Shown here: positions 1 through 13,233 of the stretch, in pieces
Position numbering within the stretch: position 1 is the first letter of the stretch
Layout of the letters: the number at the start of each line of letters is the position of its first letter
NCBI GenBank assembly: GCA_008973525.1
Contig: WACJ01000515.1
Location: forward strand, 1,240,001-1,304,000
Direction of reading: 5' to 3'
Length of the DNA stretch: 64,000 nt
Origin: Stenopsyche tienmushanensis
Taxonomy: Eukaryota > Arthropoda > Insecta > Trichoptera > Stenopsychidae
Made by a program: the position numbers and the translations under genes
The notes under the pieces: generated by a model
The model's input: the letters and a program-made list of their open reading frames with translations, nothing else
Told to the model about the DNA's origin: nothing
Database searches by the model: none

Positions 1-2844
1 GCATTTTTATGCTAACCCTTATCATAACTTATTTGAAATATAATGACAATTTATATTTATTATGAATATGCATTTGTGAAAGGATAGTGCTAAATTAAAT
101 CGCATTATTATAATCATATTGGTTGTCAATCTTAAATAGAGCTTAGTATCGTTGTCGTTAATGGTTAGTTGTAAGCTTCTAAAATATTTTAGGTAAAGAG
201 ATTCACGAGATATGAAAGTTGCATATTGCACCAAAATTAATTCAAGAACACTTTATTAAGATTCTATTAATTAATTTGGTTTTTTTGGCAACGGTGTTCT
301 TCTCAAAATTCAATATCACCCAAATCACCCGATCTGATCAGATACTTGTTTTTTTATAGTTATTTATTGTTCCAAAATGTTGACGGATCATAAATATGCT
401 ATCAACAGAAAATTTCATTTTAGAACTTTCATTTTCATTTTAGATCCTAAAATTAGCACGCTAATATTAGTGTTTTCATAGCCACAATAGAGTAAACTTC
501 ATAACACTTGGTCTGATGGAGCAATATTGGTTAGATGTAATTCTAATTTATTACATGCTCATATTTAAATATTGTTAACCACTATCCATTATTTATACTA
601 TTATTAAGTATACTAAATTACATAGTTAATTTTAAGAACTGCAATAAGATTCTAAATTGGTGAGTATTTATTCAGCCTATACAAATATCATAACACTAGA
701 TTTTTATCAATCATTGCTTGCGATTTTTTTGATTTTTATTTTAGCGCAATTAATGTCTCCTTCATTCGAAAAAAATGGATTAAAATTGTTTTTAAGTTGA
801 TCGTTCTTGTGTATTAATACGTATTTCTAATTGCTTTCGATTGTCTCCGTATAATGTCAGCAGCTCATTTGGAACAAACCACTACAGGCGTCTTCGTGAC
901 ACCAACACCACCCAGCCACCACCCACACAAGCGGCCGCGCCACCTTATAAATATATTAAATAAACGCCACCCTCGGCCTCCTGCTTTTCTTTGTCTTGCA
1001 CACTCCTCCAGAAACGAATGTGTATGGCAAAAATTTGTGCGCCTGAAGAAGAATGGGGGAGGCCGGGACAGGGTCCCTGCGCCTCCCCACGGCCTCCGCC
1101 CCACCAGCAGCTACGGGGGCGACAAGACGGGACTCTAATGAGAGGTTGGGGGAATGGATTAAACCGTTCTGTGTTTTCGGTTGTGCGTATTTTTGTTTTT
1201 CTGTGCATAGCCTAACGCGGTCGTTTGCCCCTAACCCAATACTTCATAAATTAACAATGACATCGAAAATAATTTTTGATTTCACGCATCACATGGATGT
1301 CTATCTCTCCATTAGGACCTGTTTATGACATTGAAAAACAAAAGTCGTTCCAAGAAACCAATTTAAAGCAACTAATAGCGTTTCGAGCTTAAAGCTCGGT
1401 GTTATTAAGAAGTCATCTTTATGATGATAATTCAATAATCAATTTCTTAAATAGTATTTAAACTAACATTTTTATTCAATACAATACAGCAAAAAATACA
1501 TATTTAAGTCATCTACGTCTACTAAATAGATTTTGATAAATTTATAAATGACAATACTCAATAAGCTGTTGAATAAAATATTAGATATGTTAAATTTCCA
1601 TTCTTAAAAAATCAATATTTCTATTTTAATGAAGAATGTTTAAATCAAATTTTGAAATAATAGAAAATGTTTGCTGTGGATGTAATGAATATTTAATGTG
1701 TGAGACCAAGACATGCGATATCATACATTAATACAGCCAAATGAGACCTATCAAGTTCCAAGTATCATATCCTAGACTAGCACCACTTTCGCCGTAGTTT
1801 TTACAGCTGAAAATCTGAAAGTAGTTCCAGAACAAAATTCGTTTTGAGCCTTCGTGACTTCCCTTCTTTGTATCGACCGATAATGTGGCAAAACTTAAGT
1901 GCTCGTCTTGAAAAAGTTTGAAAAGCGAAAGCTCAAGAAGCGCACGGTCACGAACTTATTTTCTATGTTTTATAGACTCGATTATGGAAGTTGTAACGAA
2001 TGAGCTAGTCAAAATTTTACTTCTAAGCAGGTACAAAAAAAAGCTTCCTCTGAAGACCCCTTGGCTCTTTTGTTCGCCACCCCGTTTCGCTTTCTTGGAG
2101 TCACCCTCGGATTACAACCGAAAATTATTCAATGGCTTTTGTTGCAGCGCTATTTTTATTGTCGCTTTGAACCGAAAAATATAAAAGTTCAATTTGTGCC
2201 ACGAGCTATGAACATTAAATGGGACTTATCTACTAAAAGATAATCCAATGTATAATTTGGTAGCATTTTTTTGGCATTCAAGCATCCCTCGTGTACTAAA
2301 GCCATATCTCGGAAAAATATTAGAAACCACGAAGCTCATAATTTACATGCATATTTAACAGAGTTCATATTAAAATAAGGGTTGTTAGTCTTTGAATGAT
2401 AAACTAGTTTTGAATATATAAGCTGAATTCTCTAATCTTTATGTCAAATACGCTGCTTTATAATTTTATTTGTATTTTTGTACGACCTTTGGCCATTCCC
2501 ATTTCAAACAAAAGGTTTGTAGATTACAATAATTTTAACCAACTTTTTTAAGCACACACACTACTATTAAACTATTATTTAGTAACTTAAAACATACCTA
2601 AAATATATTTTATGAATTTGGCCATTATGATATACTTTCTAACGTTATTAACAGGAATTATTTGCGAGACCTAGGATGACAAGTTCTGTTTTAGATTACT
2701 ATATATTAATATTAGATGAAAACGAACCACTTTAATTTTGACTAATATTTATATTTAAATTAAAATTAACTACTAATTAAATAACTATTTTTTATGTTTA
2801 AATGGAAATTTTAATTCAAAAAATTACCTTGGAAGTGGAAAACT
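1..2844. other. Non-coding, AT-rich, with GC island at 850-1210
   Basis: No supportable gene. The island at 850-1210 is C-rich on the plus strand in its first half (CCACCCACACAAGCGGCCGC, then a TTATAAATA motif) and holds several overlapping frames on both strands, none convincing. A second milder island lies at 2040-2180. Confidence 0.6.
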
Positions 2845-3510
2845 GCATAATATGGATGTTAACACACAGACTGCTGAAATCGAAAGTAATCCAACAGCAA
2901 CTATTGAAAAAATATCGACCAATCTCGGATAGTCATGGTCGAGTGTTCAAAGAAATCTGAAAAAAATCGGAAAGGTGTGGAGATAAGGAAGATGGGGAAT
3001 AACTGGGGATGAGAAATGGTAGTCCAACTGACCCTTAATTCTGGCCTGACAACAAAAAAATATTTTGTCTGTTTGGTGGGACTGCAAGGGTATCATTAAT
3101 TTTGAAACACTTAAACCTGGACAAACAATAAATGCAATACTTTGTTGTGAACAATTAGACCCTTTAACGGCGGAAATACAAAAAACGACCCTTTCTCGTG
3201 CATCGAAGACAAGTATTTTTACAGTATGAAAATGGTATGCCAAAAATAACGCGAGAAAAAATAAACAGCCTTGGATGAAAGACAATTCGACATCTTCGTA
3301 ATTTTTCAGACATCACTCCGTCGGATTTCTACCTTTTTAGATCGATGCAATATTATTTAAATGCGAAAAAATGCAAAACAAACGATGTGGTCAAAAATGG
3401 ACTTCAAGAATATCTTCATTCAAAGCCCATGATATTTTATGACAGAGGCATTAATAAACTCCCAAATGGTACACATTTGGGAGTCCAGGTTTTAACCTGA
3501 TTTCCTAAAA
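2845..3510 (+). mobile_element. Mariner-family transposase remnant 1
   Basis: Degenerate mariner reading on the plus strand with frameshifts and stops. In order: a helix-turn-helix piece (EIESNPTATIEKISTNLG, then LKKIGKV) from about 2875; the first catalytic-Asp motif ITGDEKW near 3000; SVWWDCKGIINFETLKPGQT with the second Asp near 3068-3125; and a C-terminal TPSDFYLFRSMQ with the third Asp near 3312-3350, followed by GINKLPNGT. The segment between the helix-turn-helix and GDEKW is deleted. Terminal inverted repeats were not found. The long opposite-strand frame at 2947-3285 is only its shadow. Confidence 0.85.
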
Positions 3511-6500
3511 CTGAAAAAAATAATAGTTAAATGATTAATGAAGGCAAAGAAGAGAGCTTATGATTGATTAATTTTCAAAAATCGTTGTAAAAATTACGAT
3601 AATTTTGCTACTCACTCATTATTCTTTATAATATTATCTCATTTTGACCTTATATGGGAAGCTATGAGAAACTACCTTATGAATATCATTTATTCATATA
3701 AAAAATCATATAGATATTAATATATCCTCATGTCATACTTATAATTATAATATTAACGACTAAAAATTGGATGGCTTAAATCAATCAAATGTGTGATTAT
3801 GTAAGAATAATACTGTTTAAAAACATGCTATGAAATATAATACAAAATATCCCAAGTGTGTGTCGAGTTTATTCAATTTAATAAATTTGTGGTTCTTCAC
3901 AAAAAAAATTATATCCATCAGGGCATGAATTTACGACGGATTCAATTTCTTTGAAGCCATTAAAATGTATATTCCATTAACTTTGAAATTCACGATCGCA
4001 CATTTTTATTACGATCGTCAAAACGTTGCATGTATTTTTCATACGAGCCGGTGCAACGATGCGTTATAAAACGGCAGTAACCCTTTAAACGGAATACCCT
4101 TATACACTTTTTTAGCGCAAAACCATTTCAACCATACGCCAGCAGTCTTGTCCTTTGTGTTATTTTATTATTCCTACCCGGGTACGTCTGCCTGTCCCAC
4201 CTTTTTTCCACCCTTGAGATAAAAACGTGGAAAAACACAAGTTAAGTGTGTACGGTCCTCTTTTTTTCGGTCGGGGGTTTGAGTGAAAAAAAGGAACTTT
4301 TTCCATATACGTTTCATTATATTACACCCTCTATTGACCTCTCCCTTTTGCCCCGTTTTTTATGTTTTGTCGAGTAATTTAGATAAAAGTGGAATGTAAT
4401 ATTTTTGTATGATGCCACGTACTTGTAGTACGTGTAAACAACTCTCCGCGCGTGCTTTTTTATTGCTCCACATTCGGACAGATTGGGTACGATTTTTTGT
4501 GTTTTTCGCATCGTTGGATTCTTGTTATCTTTTGTGTTTTAATTTTTTTGAACGCGTGGCGAATTTTTCGCTCGATAGAGAGATTCGGAATGTATGAATC
4601 CATGACCGTATTGGAATTCGCGTAAGATTGTCGCCGCGTATGTAGAATGTGTTAAGAGGTTACGCCGGCGTTAAACCTTAAGCGGCTCATGTGGCTTATA
4701 AGCCGGTGGGATGTACGCCAGAATAAGCCAGAATGTACTCCTGGATGTACTCCTGAAGATGGCTTTGTAAGAACACTAAACACGTCTCTACTTAAACGGG
4801 GAAAGCCACACGGTACTGTCAAGAAAATATCATATAATATCTTCATGTTAATTAATTCACATTCATTTGGTCCAAATACAACTTAAGCTAATACTTAAGC
4901 AACTATTTTTTTTTTAAATATTATCATGCATTGGCTATTTGAATAATTCTTATGATGGCAACAACATAATTTTTCTACAGTTTTGTAGATACAGAATTTT
5001 GACATGGGATTTTCGCATTATTAATCACTTAGATTTGAGCTAAAATCCAATATCAAATGAACACGATGATAATTAGACGTTTCGAAAAAATGTAAGGCAT
5101 AACAATGGATTTATACATTTTTACTAGGACTTCTTTAAACTCTTAAAATTGATATTAAAGAAATCCGATGTCATTGATTTTTATGGCGCCATTAAATACT
5201 TTTTGTATTCTTCGTAATTATGATAAGTTTACTTATTTCCGATACTACATTTTTGCTATGTTACAAAAATGCAATTTTAATTTAAATCCCCATTTCTATG
5301 GCGTTGGAAGCAAATTGCCTCAAGGCAAATGACGAGGAACCCTTTATATCTAAGAGCCTTATCGGATTTAAAATGGAAACCAATTCCGGATATAAATTTG
5401 TCCTATGACTGACATAAATTTAACGCATCATCACGGAGATGAATTGCATCATTTCGATTTAAGATTGTGATTGTGGATTTTTGCCAAAATTTAAACATGT
5501 AGCAAGTGCAAATATATATTTATAACAGCATCAAAGTGTTTAACTGTACGTTTTCATGCGTGCTCGGAGTATGTGGAACGGTGTCGATCAAGAAACCACA
5601 AACAACTGTAAAGTGGTGCAAGGTAACTCAATAACGAACTAATGCGCAAAAAAAACCAGTTTAACACCAAAATCATCAATCTAAATTATTTTTTCATTGA
5701 TGAAGTATGAATACGTTTATGGGCTCCGTCAAAATTTTCATGCGAAGAAAACCCGTTTTACATTGAAAAAGGGGCCTTTTTAGTAAGAATCGTATGAGGT
5801 ATGGGGATGAATGATGAGTACAGACTAGAGGCTGAGAAGGGTGGCTATCCTCATCAAATATTTATTATATGGATGAAATCATAACGATGTTTTACCATAA
5901 CTCACAATGCCTTTATGAAGACGTACACGAAGAAAAAATATCTGCGAACTATTACAAAGAACATACAATTTTATTTAAGAATTTATATATTATATATTTT
6001 TTAATTCAAGCAAAAATTTAAGTATCCGTAAATAATCAAGGTTTTAAATTTTCTGCACCTGCTATCTTCTTTTAAGGCAATTTCCTATATTATGAACCTT
6101 TTAACGTTGTAGAACGAATAACTCGCCTGGATGCACTAAACTCTAAGATCATTCATTATGAAATATGACTCTATTAAAATGCTTTTAATTAAATGAAAAG
6201 TATGAATAAGAGTCGGCCAATTCAATCATTGCTCTATGGGTACATTTCCGCTTTAAAGAACAAGAAAATATGGATCAATAAAGAAGTATGCTGCAAATGA
6301 AACGTTCATAAAGAAATATCGGGCTGAATGTATAATATCAGCGCATAGCCGTGACATTTAATACATTTCGAATCGATATCGAAAATATATTTTTGATCGC
6401 TTTGAATACAAAATATAAGACATTCATGATAAAATTTTAACATTTCCAACAAAATTTTGTATTTCAAAGATTTCAATACTGTCAAGGATTTTTCAAATTG

Positions 6501-8162
6501 AATTAATTTATGGTAAATTTCGATTATTCATTAAGAGGGTAGTATTTGTATTTTAAAAAAAAATTGTTTCAAATATTAGGACGATGATTTTTATGCTTTG
6601 GATGACATTTTTCGATCTATGTAAATTGCAAGTGTTTGAATATGTTTATCACTTTTTTTTTACGTAAAAAATGAATATATAAATACATATAAATATATAT
6701 TCAATAATGGCATGATATTTCTACCAATAATATTCTCTCAACTTTTCCTTTGTATCGCTACGTTCAGTCGGACTGACAAGTCACCCTCTCACCCTCCCTC
6801 TTAAGGGTAAACGCTGGCTGTGGAAAGTGGGTGGGGTAGAGGGGGTGGACAACTGAAGCGAAAGGGGTGCAGCTGGGGTGGCAACGAGGAGGGGAAAGAA
6901 AGAGCGCCCAACGCGAGGTAGAAAATAATATGATAAAAACATAGGAAAGTGGAGAGCCAGAAGAGAAGTTTTCCTGTGCCCATGCCTTGTAACCATCGCG
7001 GAACATCATCGATTTATATTATAACTGCTTGAATGGCTGAAGCAAATTAAATTAATTTTAATCAAATACGATTGATAAATACAAATCAATCAATATAAGA
7101 TCGTCTTATTGAGTTTTATCTCAAAATTAATTCAAAAATTTTGATAGTTTGCTTATCTGAAGCTGCACACAAGAAGATGATGCGCGCTCTTAAGAGATCC
7201 TTTTATGAAACCACGTATCCCATAATTTCGCTTTCAATGCAAATATAATGCATTTATAATAGAAACTATATTATACTTAAACTTTCAGTTGAATATCGCT
7301 TTATATATTTATGCGGTATATTTTTTTAAGTTCAAATATTGGCTGTTAAATGAAGCAAAAAGATCCTTAAGTTTACCTTATTCAGAAAATTAATTAGTCT
7401 TCCACGAGCAAAATTAGGATGGAAATGCAACTTAATTTTGATCCTTGGCAATTTAAATAAATCTGAAATGGTGATAAACTAAAGATGTTATAAGTTGCCC
7501 TTTGAAATTTATAATAACTACGCAAATTTAGGTCAAATGGATAGGAATTTTAAGCAGGGCTTCAAACTGGAACTGAATTGAAAATTGAAAAACGTGTTAT
7601 TTTTGGCGGAATGAAAATCGCAATTGAATCGGTTCGAAAATTTCATTTTAGAAAATCTCAAAAAAAATCTCCAAATAAATAGGAGATTCTTGACTCCTAC
7701 TCAACTAATGAATTATTGATAATTAGAGGGTAACTTTTGCAATATTATAAAATGATATAAATTATTTTTATGAAAAATAATGAAATCATTTATTTTTCGT
7801 TAATAAAGCCATAATTTCAAGGGCTAGTATTAATAACAAGAGTAATTTCCTATAGATAGTCCATTAATAGATTAGCTTAAGTGATTCTCTATTATGTATC
7901 GATTAGCACAGTGCTAATGTGTAAACATTAGATTTTTTAAAGAACTGTTTTATAAATTTATTGAAGAAAGAAGATCTCGCCTTAGAATAATGGTGGCTTT
8001 AATACAATCAATATGCATCTACAGTTATAGATATCAGAAGAAAAAAAATACAAGAGTTTCCATCGTTCATTTAGCATATTTTTTAGTTCGGAAGTCTTCT
8101 ATTTTATTAATTTAGTATGGGAAAAAATATAATTTGGATGTGATTTAAAAGCAACATAAGTT
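3511..8162. other. Non-coding, AT-rich
   Basis: No gene found. A mild GC island at 4070-4330, one at 4590-4850 with a small tandem GAATGTACTCCTG/GATGTACTCCTG, and a strongly purine-rich island at 6770-7000 (GGGTGGGGTAGAGGGGGTGG). The remainder is simple AT-rich sequence. Confidence 0.6.
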
Positions 8163-8945
8163 CGAGGAATTTTAAAAAAAGACATTATCATGGAAACCCG
8201 ATTGGAGTCAAAAGCTGATGCAAATGGCAGAAAACCATTGCTTTAAAAAATATCTAAAGCTTGAAGATCTGACTCCGTTTCTTGGCCAAGAGATAAAACA
8301 GCATCTCTTACCAGTTTATAAAGATTTGTCCAGGAATGAATTACTTCAAAGATGCTTGGGTCGCCATACCCAAAATGCTAATGAATGTTTTAACTCGACG
8401 GTTTGGCGACTGGCTCCAAAGCACCGGCATTCTGGTGTAAAAATCATTGAAATATTAACATACATTGCTGCTGGGATATTTAATAACGACTACAGCTTCA
8501 TTTTGAAGATGATAAATACATTAAATATAATTATTGGCACCTACTGTAAAGCCTTTGCTGAAAATACCGACGAAGCGCGGTAGAACCGGAAGAGTCTTTC
8601 TGAGATAAAAGCAGCTCGTATAGCCCGAAATAATCAACTTTTTAAGAAAGCTGTAGATCTATTATATGCACTTGGAATCATTGGTTGATCGGTAAGTCAC
8701 TATAATTGATAGTTTTATCGCATTGAAACTTTAAACGAGATTATCTCGAAATTGCATTTTCAAAATTTTCGCCAGTTTTAGCTTAAAAAGTTGTTGATCG
8801 ATCTGACTGAAATTTTGAGATGTTTCTCACTATAATATTATCTAGTCAACTCAGCTAAAGTTTTAAGGTTTTTGCGTAAATAAATTATTTTTTTTGGGAT
8901 GAGAATTATCAAGAAAATGGTACATAATATAAAATTTAACCTTAC
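8163..8945 (+). mobile_element. Transposase-like ORF fragment, HTQNANE family, copy 1
   Basis: The open frame at 8218-8580 contains ELLQRCLGRHTQNANECFNS and WRLAPKHRHSGVKIIEIL, followed after a stop by a degenerate tail (KAARIARNNQLFKKA, then DLLYALGIIG). This resembles the C-terminal part of a repetitive protein family found in many invertebrate genomes and generally taken to be transposon-derived; I cannot assign it to a named superfamily. The coding tail and the following non-coding 250 bases are repeated in inverted orientation at 42165-42660, which shows it is a dispersed element. The 5' part is degenerate. Confidence 0.75.
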
Positions 8946-11709
8946 TTTGAAAATTCAAATTTCATTTGGCAATATTTTCGAAAAACTAGGTCGTTCACTA
9001 AGAGTTATGATTTTATTAGGGGTAATAATTATTTTAATAATTATAGATGAGATTTTGCAAAATAAAAGTGGATTAAAGGTGGTCTTCTTCAATTTTTTAG
9101 AAGGGCCTAAAACTATGGTTACCTCACCATTTCCTTTATACATACCCTTCTCTTTTCAGGCTTCTTCAGACCAACGGTTGCCCTGGAGGTGGATGAGGGT
9201 ACAATTGGGTGGAGGATGAGGGAGTATGATTCGAGAGACTCGCTGGAAGGAAGGAGAAGTAATGGGGAGAGGGACACGAGTGGAGGAATTTCTCAGTTTT
9301 ATGTTTAGCACGGTCGGTTGGATTTCATTGTGGGGCAGCGCGCTCCACAAGGGTAGGAGGAAGAGGATGTAGAGTAGATAGAAAGTAAGACGGAATTTTA
9401 ATAGCATATTTTGTATATGTATGTATTTATATACACACTTTTATTTTGGCTTGAATTCTGTTAATTGTTATAACGTCTTAAAAATTAATGCAAACTTTTA
9501 ATCGCGAAAACGAAGACATCACTCGTGCTTAAATAACGAACGCTTCTATCATGTCCATCATTTTGATATTCTTCGAAATGGACAAAGAAGTAGCCCGGGT
9601 GAAATTAATGAGTTTGTAGCTCAATCTCCGATGTTGATAGTTTCAAATCCAATAAGACGCCGGAGTGGCCGATACAAGAATAATTAGTTTTTCATTAGAT
9701 TAATGGAAATGGGGCATCCCCGCGATTACGCAAGTGCCCAAGTTGTATATTTTGCGTTGTTCCGTTGTTTTTCACTTCATATAACCTCCATTCATTTTGC
9801 GCAGTGTCTGCTGGCATCTTTATAACCACATAATTTATTTTGTATAGCACCAAGTACATAGCTATTATGGGCCGTATACAATATCATCCTTTTATATGCG
9901 TACGCGGACAACTCGTGTATACACCGACGAACGGGTTGATTGACTGAGGTACAGTCAATATCTACCGCAAACACGCGAGAAGAATTTTCAAACGATTAAC
10001 CATAACGTGTGCCGTATAGTCGACTGTATTAAACTGGCTTTCAATACGGCATACAGTGTCATCACACATGCTTTGTTATAACTGGAAGAAATTTAAATGG
10101 AGCCTCGATCGGTGATTTAGTATTATTTATTTTTAGTTTCAATATTATTTTAGTGTTGGCATGAGTTCCAAAAATTTTTTTCAAGATCAAGCATGTTTTA
10201 GTCATATAGTAGCTTAAGTACCTATTTAACTGTTTCATACTTATTACAACCCCTTGTGAATAAACATAAATTGATCCTATGTCCACTCATGAATTATATT
10301 GAAAGCCATCACGCATATAAATTTAAATCAAATCAAAATGTTTGATTTATATGATACGTGATCTTAAATAGCCATCAATATGCGATTTTTATATATCAAA
10401 TTTATTAGCATAAATTCTCAGAAAATCATACATTTTTCAAATAAAAATATCATATAAGCAAAATGTATTTTATGGAATAGAATTTTATTTATAACATGGA
10501 GAAATACATAGTTATCCAATCTGCTGAATTTATATTTCTTGATTTTGTCCACATAATAAACGAATTTATGCCATAAGATCGATGCGATGTTAATTAAAAT
10601 AAAGCCTTGGTTAATGAACTTTTCTGAAAAACGTAAGCGATATAAATGCTGTCAAATACGTCTGAAGGGTTGAAAACCTTTGATATTTTTATTACGCTTT
10701 TACAAGTATGTGTTTTTATATACACGTGAGTGCATGTAATTTAATCCGTTTTTGTATACAGATCGGAAAAAATCTTGATCGTCAAATACCTTTCGCGTCA
10801 TTTTTATCGTTAAACGGGCAATTTGTGTATGTACTGCACCTCGCTGCTGGCATAGTAGATAAGTTTTGTATCAGTCAAGTTGTTTTTGCGTCATTCGAGC
10901 AAAATAGTCGAAAACAAAACATCGGTTAATGTCTTGAAGCATTAAAGGAACAAAGAACTGCTAAAGTACACACAGCCCATGTCGCTCGCGCATATATGGT
11001 GACAGCACACGCCTTAATGCTTCATACAATTTTGGATAACTTTACTGTGATAGATAAAGAAGAAGAAAAGCTGAAATTCGATCACAGGCAGTTTCTGCAG
11101 CTTTTATTCCCGCCGAGTAAAAAATATCCCGATTCTAAAATCGTATATCGATTGCCCCCAATAGCTAAATTTGGACCAGCAAGATGATAAAGCAGTATTT
11201 TTGTATTCCGAAAAGGGACACTCGAGGGAATTTCGGAACTATAAATAGTCCTGAAATTGTTGTCGGAGTGCTGCTTGAACTCTTTTCAAGTCATTCCCGG
11301 AAATAATATGCCCCCAAATTCTGCGTAGATACATCGGAAGTGTTTGAACCGGAGCGATAAATAAATAAAAATAATGATAACGTATTAGATATTCCGGGGA
11401 ACGCACGAATTTCTCTCCTTGAGAAAATATTTAAATAGTATTTTAATCAAGCATCACACCACCAAGAAAGATGCCCCCACGAAAATCACCCAACCCTGCA
11501 AAAACTCCTGACTCCTCCGAGTGCCCAATACATACACTCGGTTTCATTTCTTCTTTCCTCGGTTAGCTGGCGTAGCCTCCGCGAAGGAGTGAAAAAGGCA
11601 GCACCATTCTACTCATTAATTCATTTTATCTTGCTCGCACAAAATTCCTCTCACCCTTCTGAGATCCTCTTCTAAGGGTAGCTTCATTTCATTTTTATCA
11701 TTATGGGCC
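8946..11709. other. Non-coding with islands at 9150-9400, 9480-10070 and 10680-11190
   Basis: 9150-9400 is purine-rich (GGAAGGAGAAG, GGGGAGAGGGACACG). 9480-10070 and 10680-11190 have balanced composition and look like unique, possibly constrained sequence, with TAAT-type sites, but no coding frame I can support. Confidence 0.5.
10307..10364. repeat. Imperfect inverted repeat
   Basis: ATCACGCATATAAAT near 10308 is partly complementary to ATTTATATGATACGTGAT near 10346-10363, with an A-rich interior. AT-rich, so chance is possible. Confidence 0.4.
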
Positions 11710-12045
11710 TTAGGATAAGCGCTTTTTAAACTTTGGATTCTTATCTGCAAATAAATTAAATGCGACTTTACTTTGCAAACGCAAGATGGGTCCATGATCA
11801 ACTGCAAATGCGATGCAAATTAATGCGTTAAAGTAATATGCCGATGCCATGAAGTATAATCGGGAGGTCATGGACAAGTTCGGCTGAGCATCAATCATCA
11901 GCTTCGTCCTTCGCCATCGTCTTCGTTGGGCAGAACATGTAGCATACACAATCGCTTGAGCCGTCTTAGATTCGGGAATGAGCGTCATAGGGTCTAGAAA
12001 CTTGGAAGGAGGAGATTCAGGACAGACGTAAATGGCGGAATGCAT
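11710..12045 (-). CDS. Hypothetical ORF, 111 aa, uncertain
   Basis: An ATG-initiated frame (start 12045) running to a stop at 11710, just outside mariner 2. It contains a basic patch (SAQRRRWRRTKL, residues about 38-49) and a hydrophobic stretch (LYFMASAYYFNALICIAFAV). Its base composition is higher in GC than the surroundings and codon use is mixed. I recognise no domain; no splice context or promoter was identified. It could be a real small gene, one exon, or a chance frame in a GC island. Confidence 0.22.
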   Translation of the reverse strand: MHSAIYVCPESPPSKFLDPMTLIPESKTAQAIVYATCSAQRRRWRRTKLMIDAQPNLSMTSRLYFMASAYYFNALICIAFAVDHGPILRLQSKVAFNLFADKNPKFKKRLS

Positions 12046-12075
12046 TATTGATGGCTGGGACTTTCTTATAAACTA

Positions 12076-12102
12076 TTAGGTCGAGTCATAAATAATTGCC
12101 GA
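12076..12102 (+). repeat. Left terminal inverted repeat of mariner 2
   Basis: Begins TTAGGTCGAGTCATAAATAA and matches the reverse complement of 13205-13231 over 27 bases with few differences; preceded by the TA duplication. Confidence 0.92.
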
Positions 12103-13204
12103 ATTATTTTTCAAACATTTATTTAGCTTTAACAAAATAACAAAGCAATATTACTCTATTACATATTGACCATCATTAGTAATAACTTTTTCCCATTTTA
12201 CTGGTTACTTATCAATATCATCTTCATAAAATTTAGCAGGTTTAGATGAAAATAAATTTTTATTAACGTGAATCACTTCCTCATCATTTTTCATTTCCCA
12301 TTTAAGAAATTCTACAAAGAACAGAACAGGTGGCAGTCTGTTCGGCCAAGGTCTGGGGAGTATGAGGGAAGTGGTTAGACAGGCCACCCAAGTTCCAGAT
12401 TTTTTTGCTTTTAACGAGAGCAGGTCGTTTTTCTTGAACACATTGTAGCTGTTAAGTGTATTTATCGGCACTGATTGTTTCATTCCGACTTATAAACTCG
12501 TGATGGATTATGTCTCGACGATCCAACCATACACATAATCATTTTTTCCCCCATGAATATTGCCTTTAGGATGCGGTGGTGGTTGATTTTTAGCAAGACA
12601 CTATATTTTGTATACAACATTACCATTTGTCATCTCCATTAATTATTCTGTTAAAAAATGGCACAATTTTTTGCTGCGAGATTTTCTTTATTGCTTTCAC
12701 TAAGATTATGTAGCATCCACATATCAAATTTGCTAACCAAAAGGATCGGCAAATGATTGATTGTGACGTATTCAGTTTCCCTGATAATTCTCTTGTTGAT
12801 TGACATGGATTTTGCTCCAATAACACCTTAAAAATGTCTTAGTCAAAGTCGGAAGGGCGGGTCGCCCTTGGTTCATCTTTCAGGGTCTCATCTCCAGAGC
12901 GAAATTTTAAAAGCCAATTTTTACTGTCCGTTCAGTCTTCTCCTTCGCCGTATATATTGTATATTTTTAGCTGCAATCGTACCACTATTGCCTTGTTTAA
13001 ACTCCCAAAGCATTATATGACGAAATACACTTTTTGATTTTCCATTTTACAGGAAAAAATACTATAACATAAAATGTGACAGGGCTAACTATTATCAAAA
13101 GACTGATAGAACTCATATCTATCTAATGATACCCTATACTTACTAATACGGATAGCTCGTCAAGGGTAAAACCGAATAATTATATATAATTATACATCTT
13201 TTCA

Positions 13205-13231
13205 TCGGCAACTATTTATGACTCAATCTAA
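13205..13231 (-). repeat. Right terminal inverted repeat of mariner 2
   Basis: Read on the minus strand it begins TTAGATTGAGTCATAAATAG, the partner of the left repeat; followed by TA on the plus strand. Confidence 0.92.
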
Positions 13232-13233
13232 TA

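Larger units (their letters stand above)
12076..13231 (-). mobile_element. Mariner element 2, near full length, inactive
   Basis: Both 27-bp terminal inverted repeats are present (12076-12102 and 13205-13231, differing at about four positions) and a TA target duplication flanks each end (12074-12075 and 13232-13233). The transposase lies on the minus strand: start MENQKVYF near 13046, LLKFRSGDETLKDEPRATRPSDFD, then LLEQNPCQSTRELSGKLN with a GDDKW catalytic motif near 12620, and a C-terminal part with FYEDDIDK near 12205 and EKVITNDGQYVIE to 12160. Several stops and frameshifts make it dead. The length of 1156 bp is close to that of intact mariners. Confidence 0.93.

Noticed and set aside
854..1138. 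Overlapping ORFs on both strands in the first GC island
   Set aside because: All six frames are opened by composition; Pro/Arg-rich translations, no domain, no splice logic.
2947..3285. 112-codon minus-strand ORF
   Set aside because: Antisense to the mariner 1 transposase remnant; the plus strand carries the recognisable motifs.
8899..9219. 106-codon ORF on plus
   Set aside because: Straddles the end of a repeat and a purine-rich island; no domain, low-complexity hydrophobic translation.
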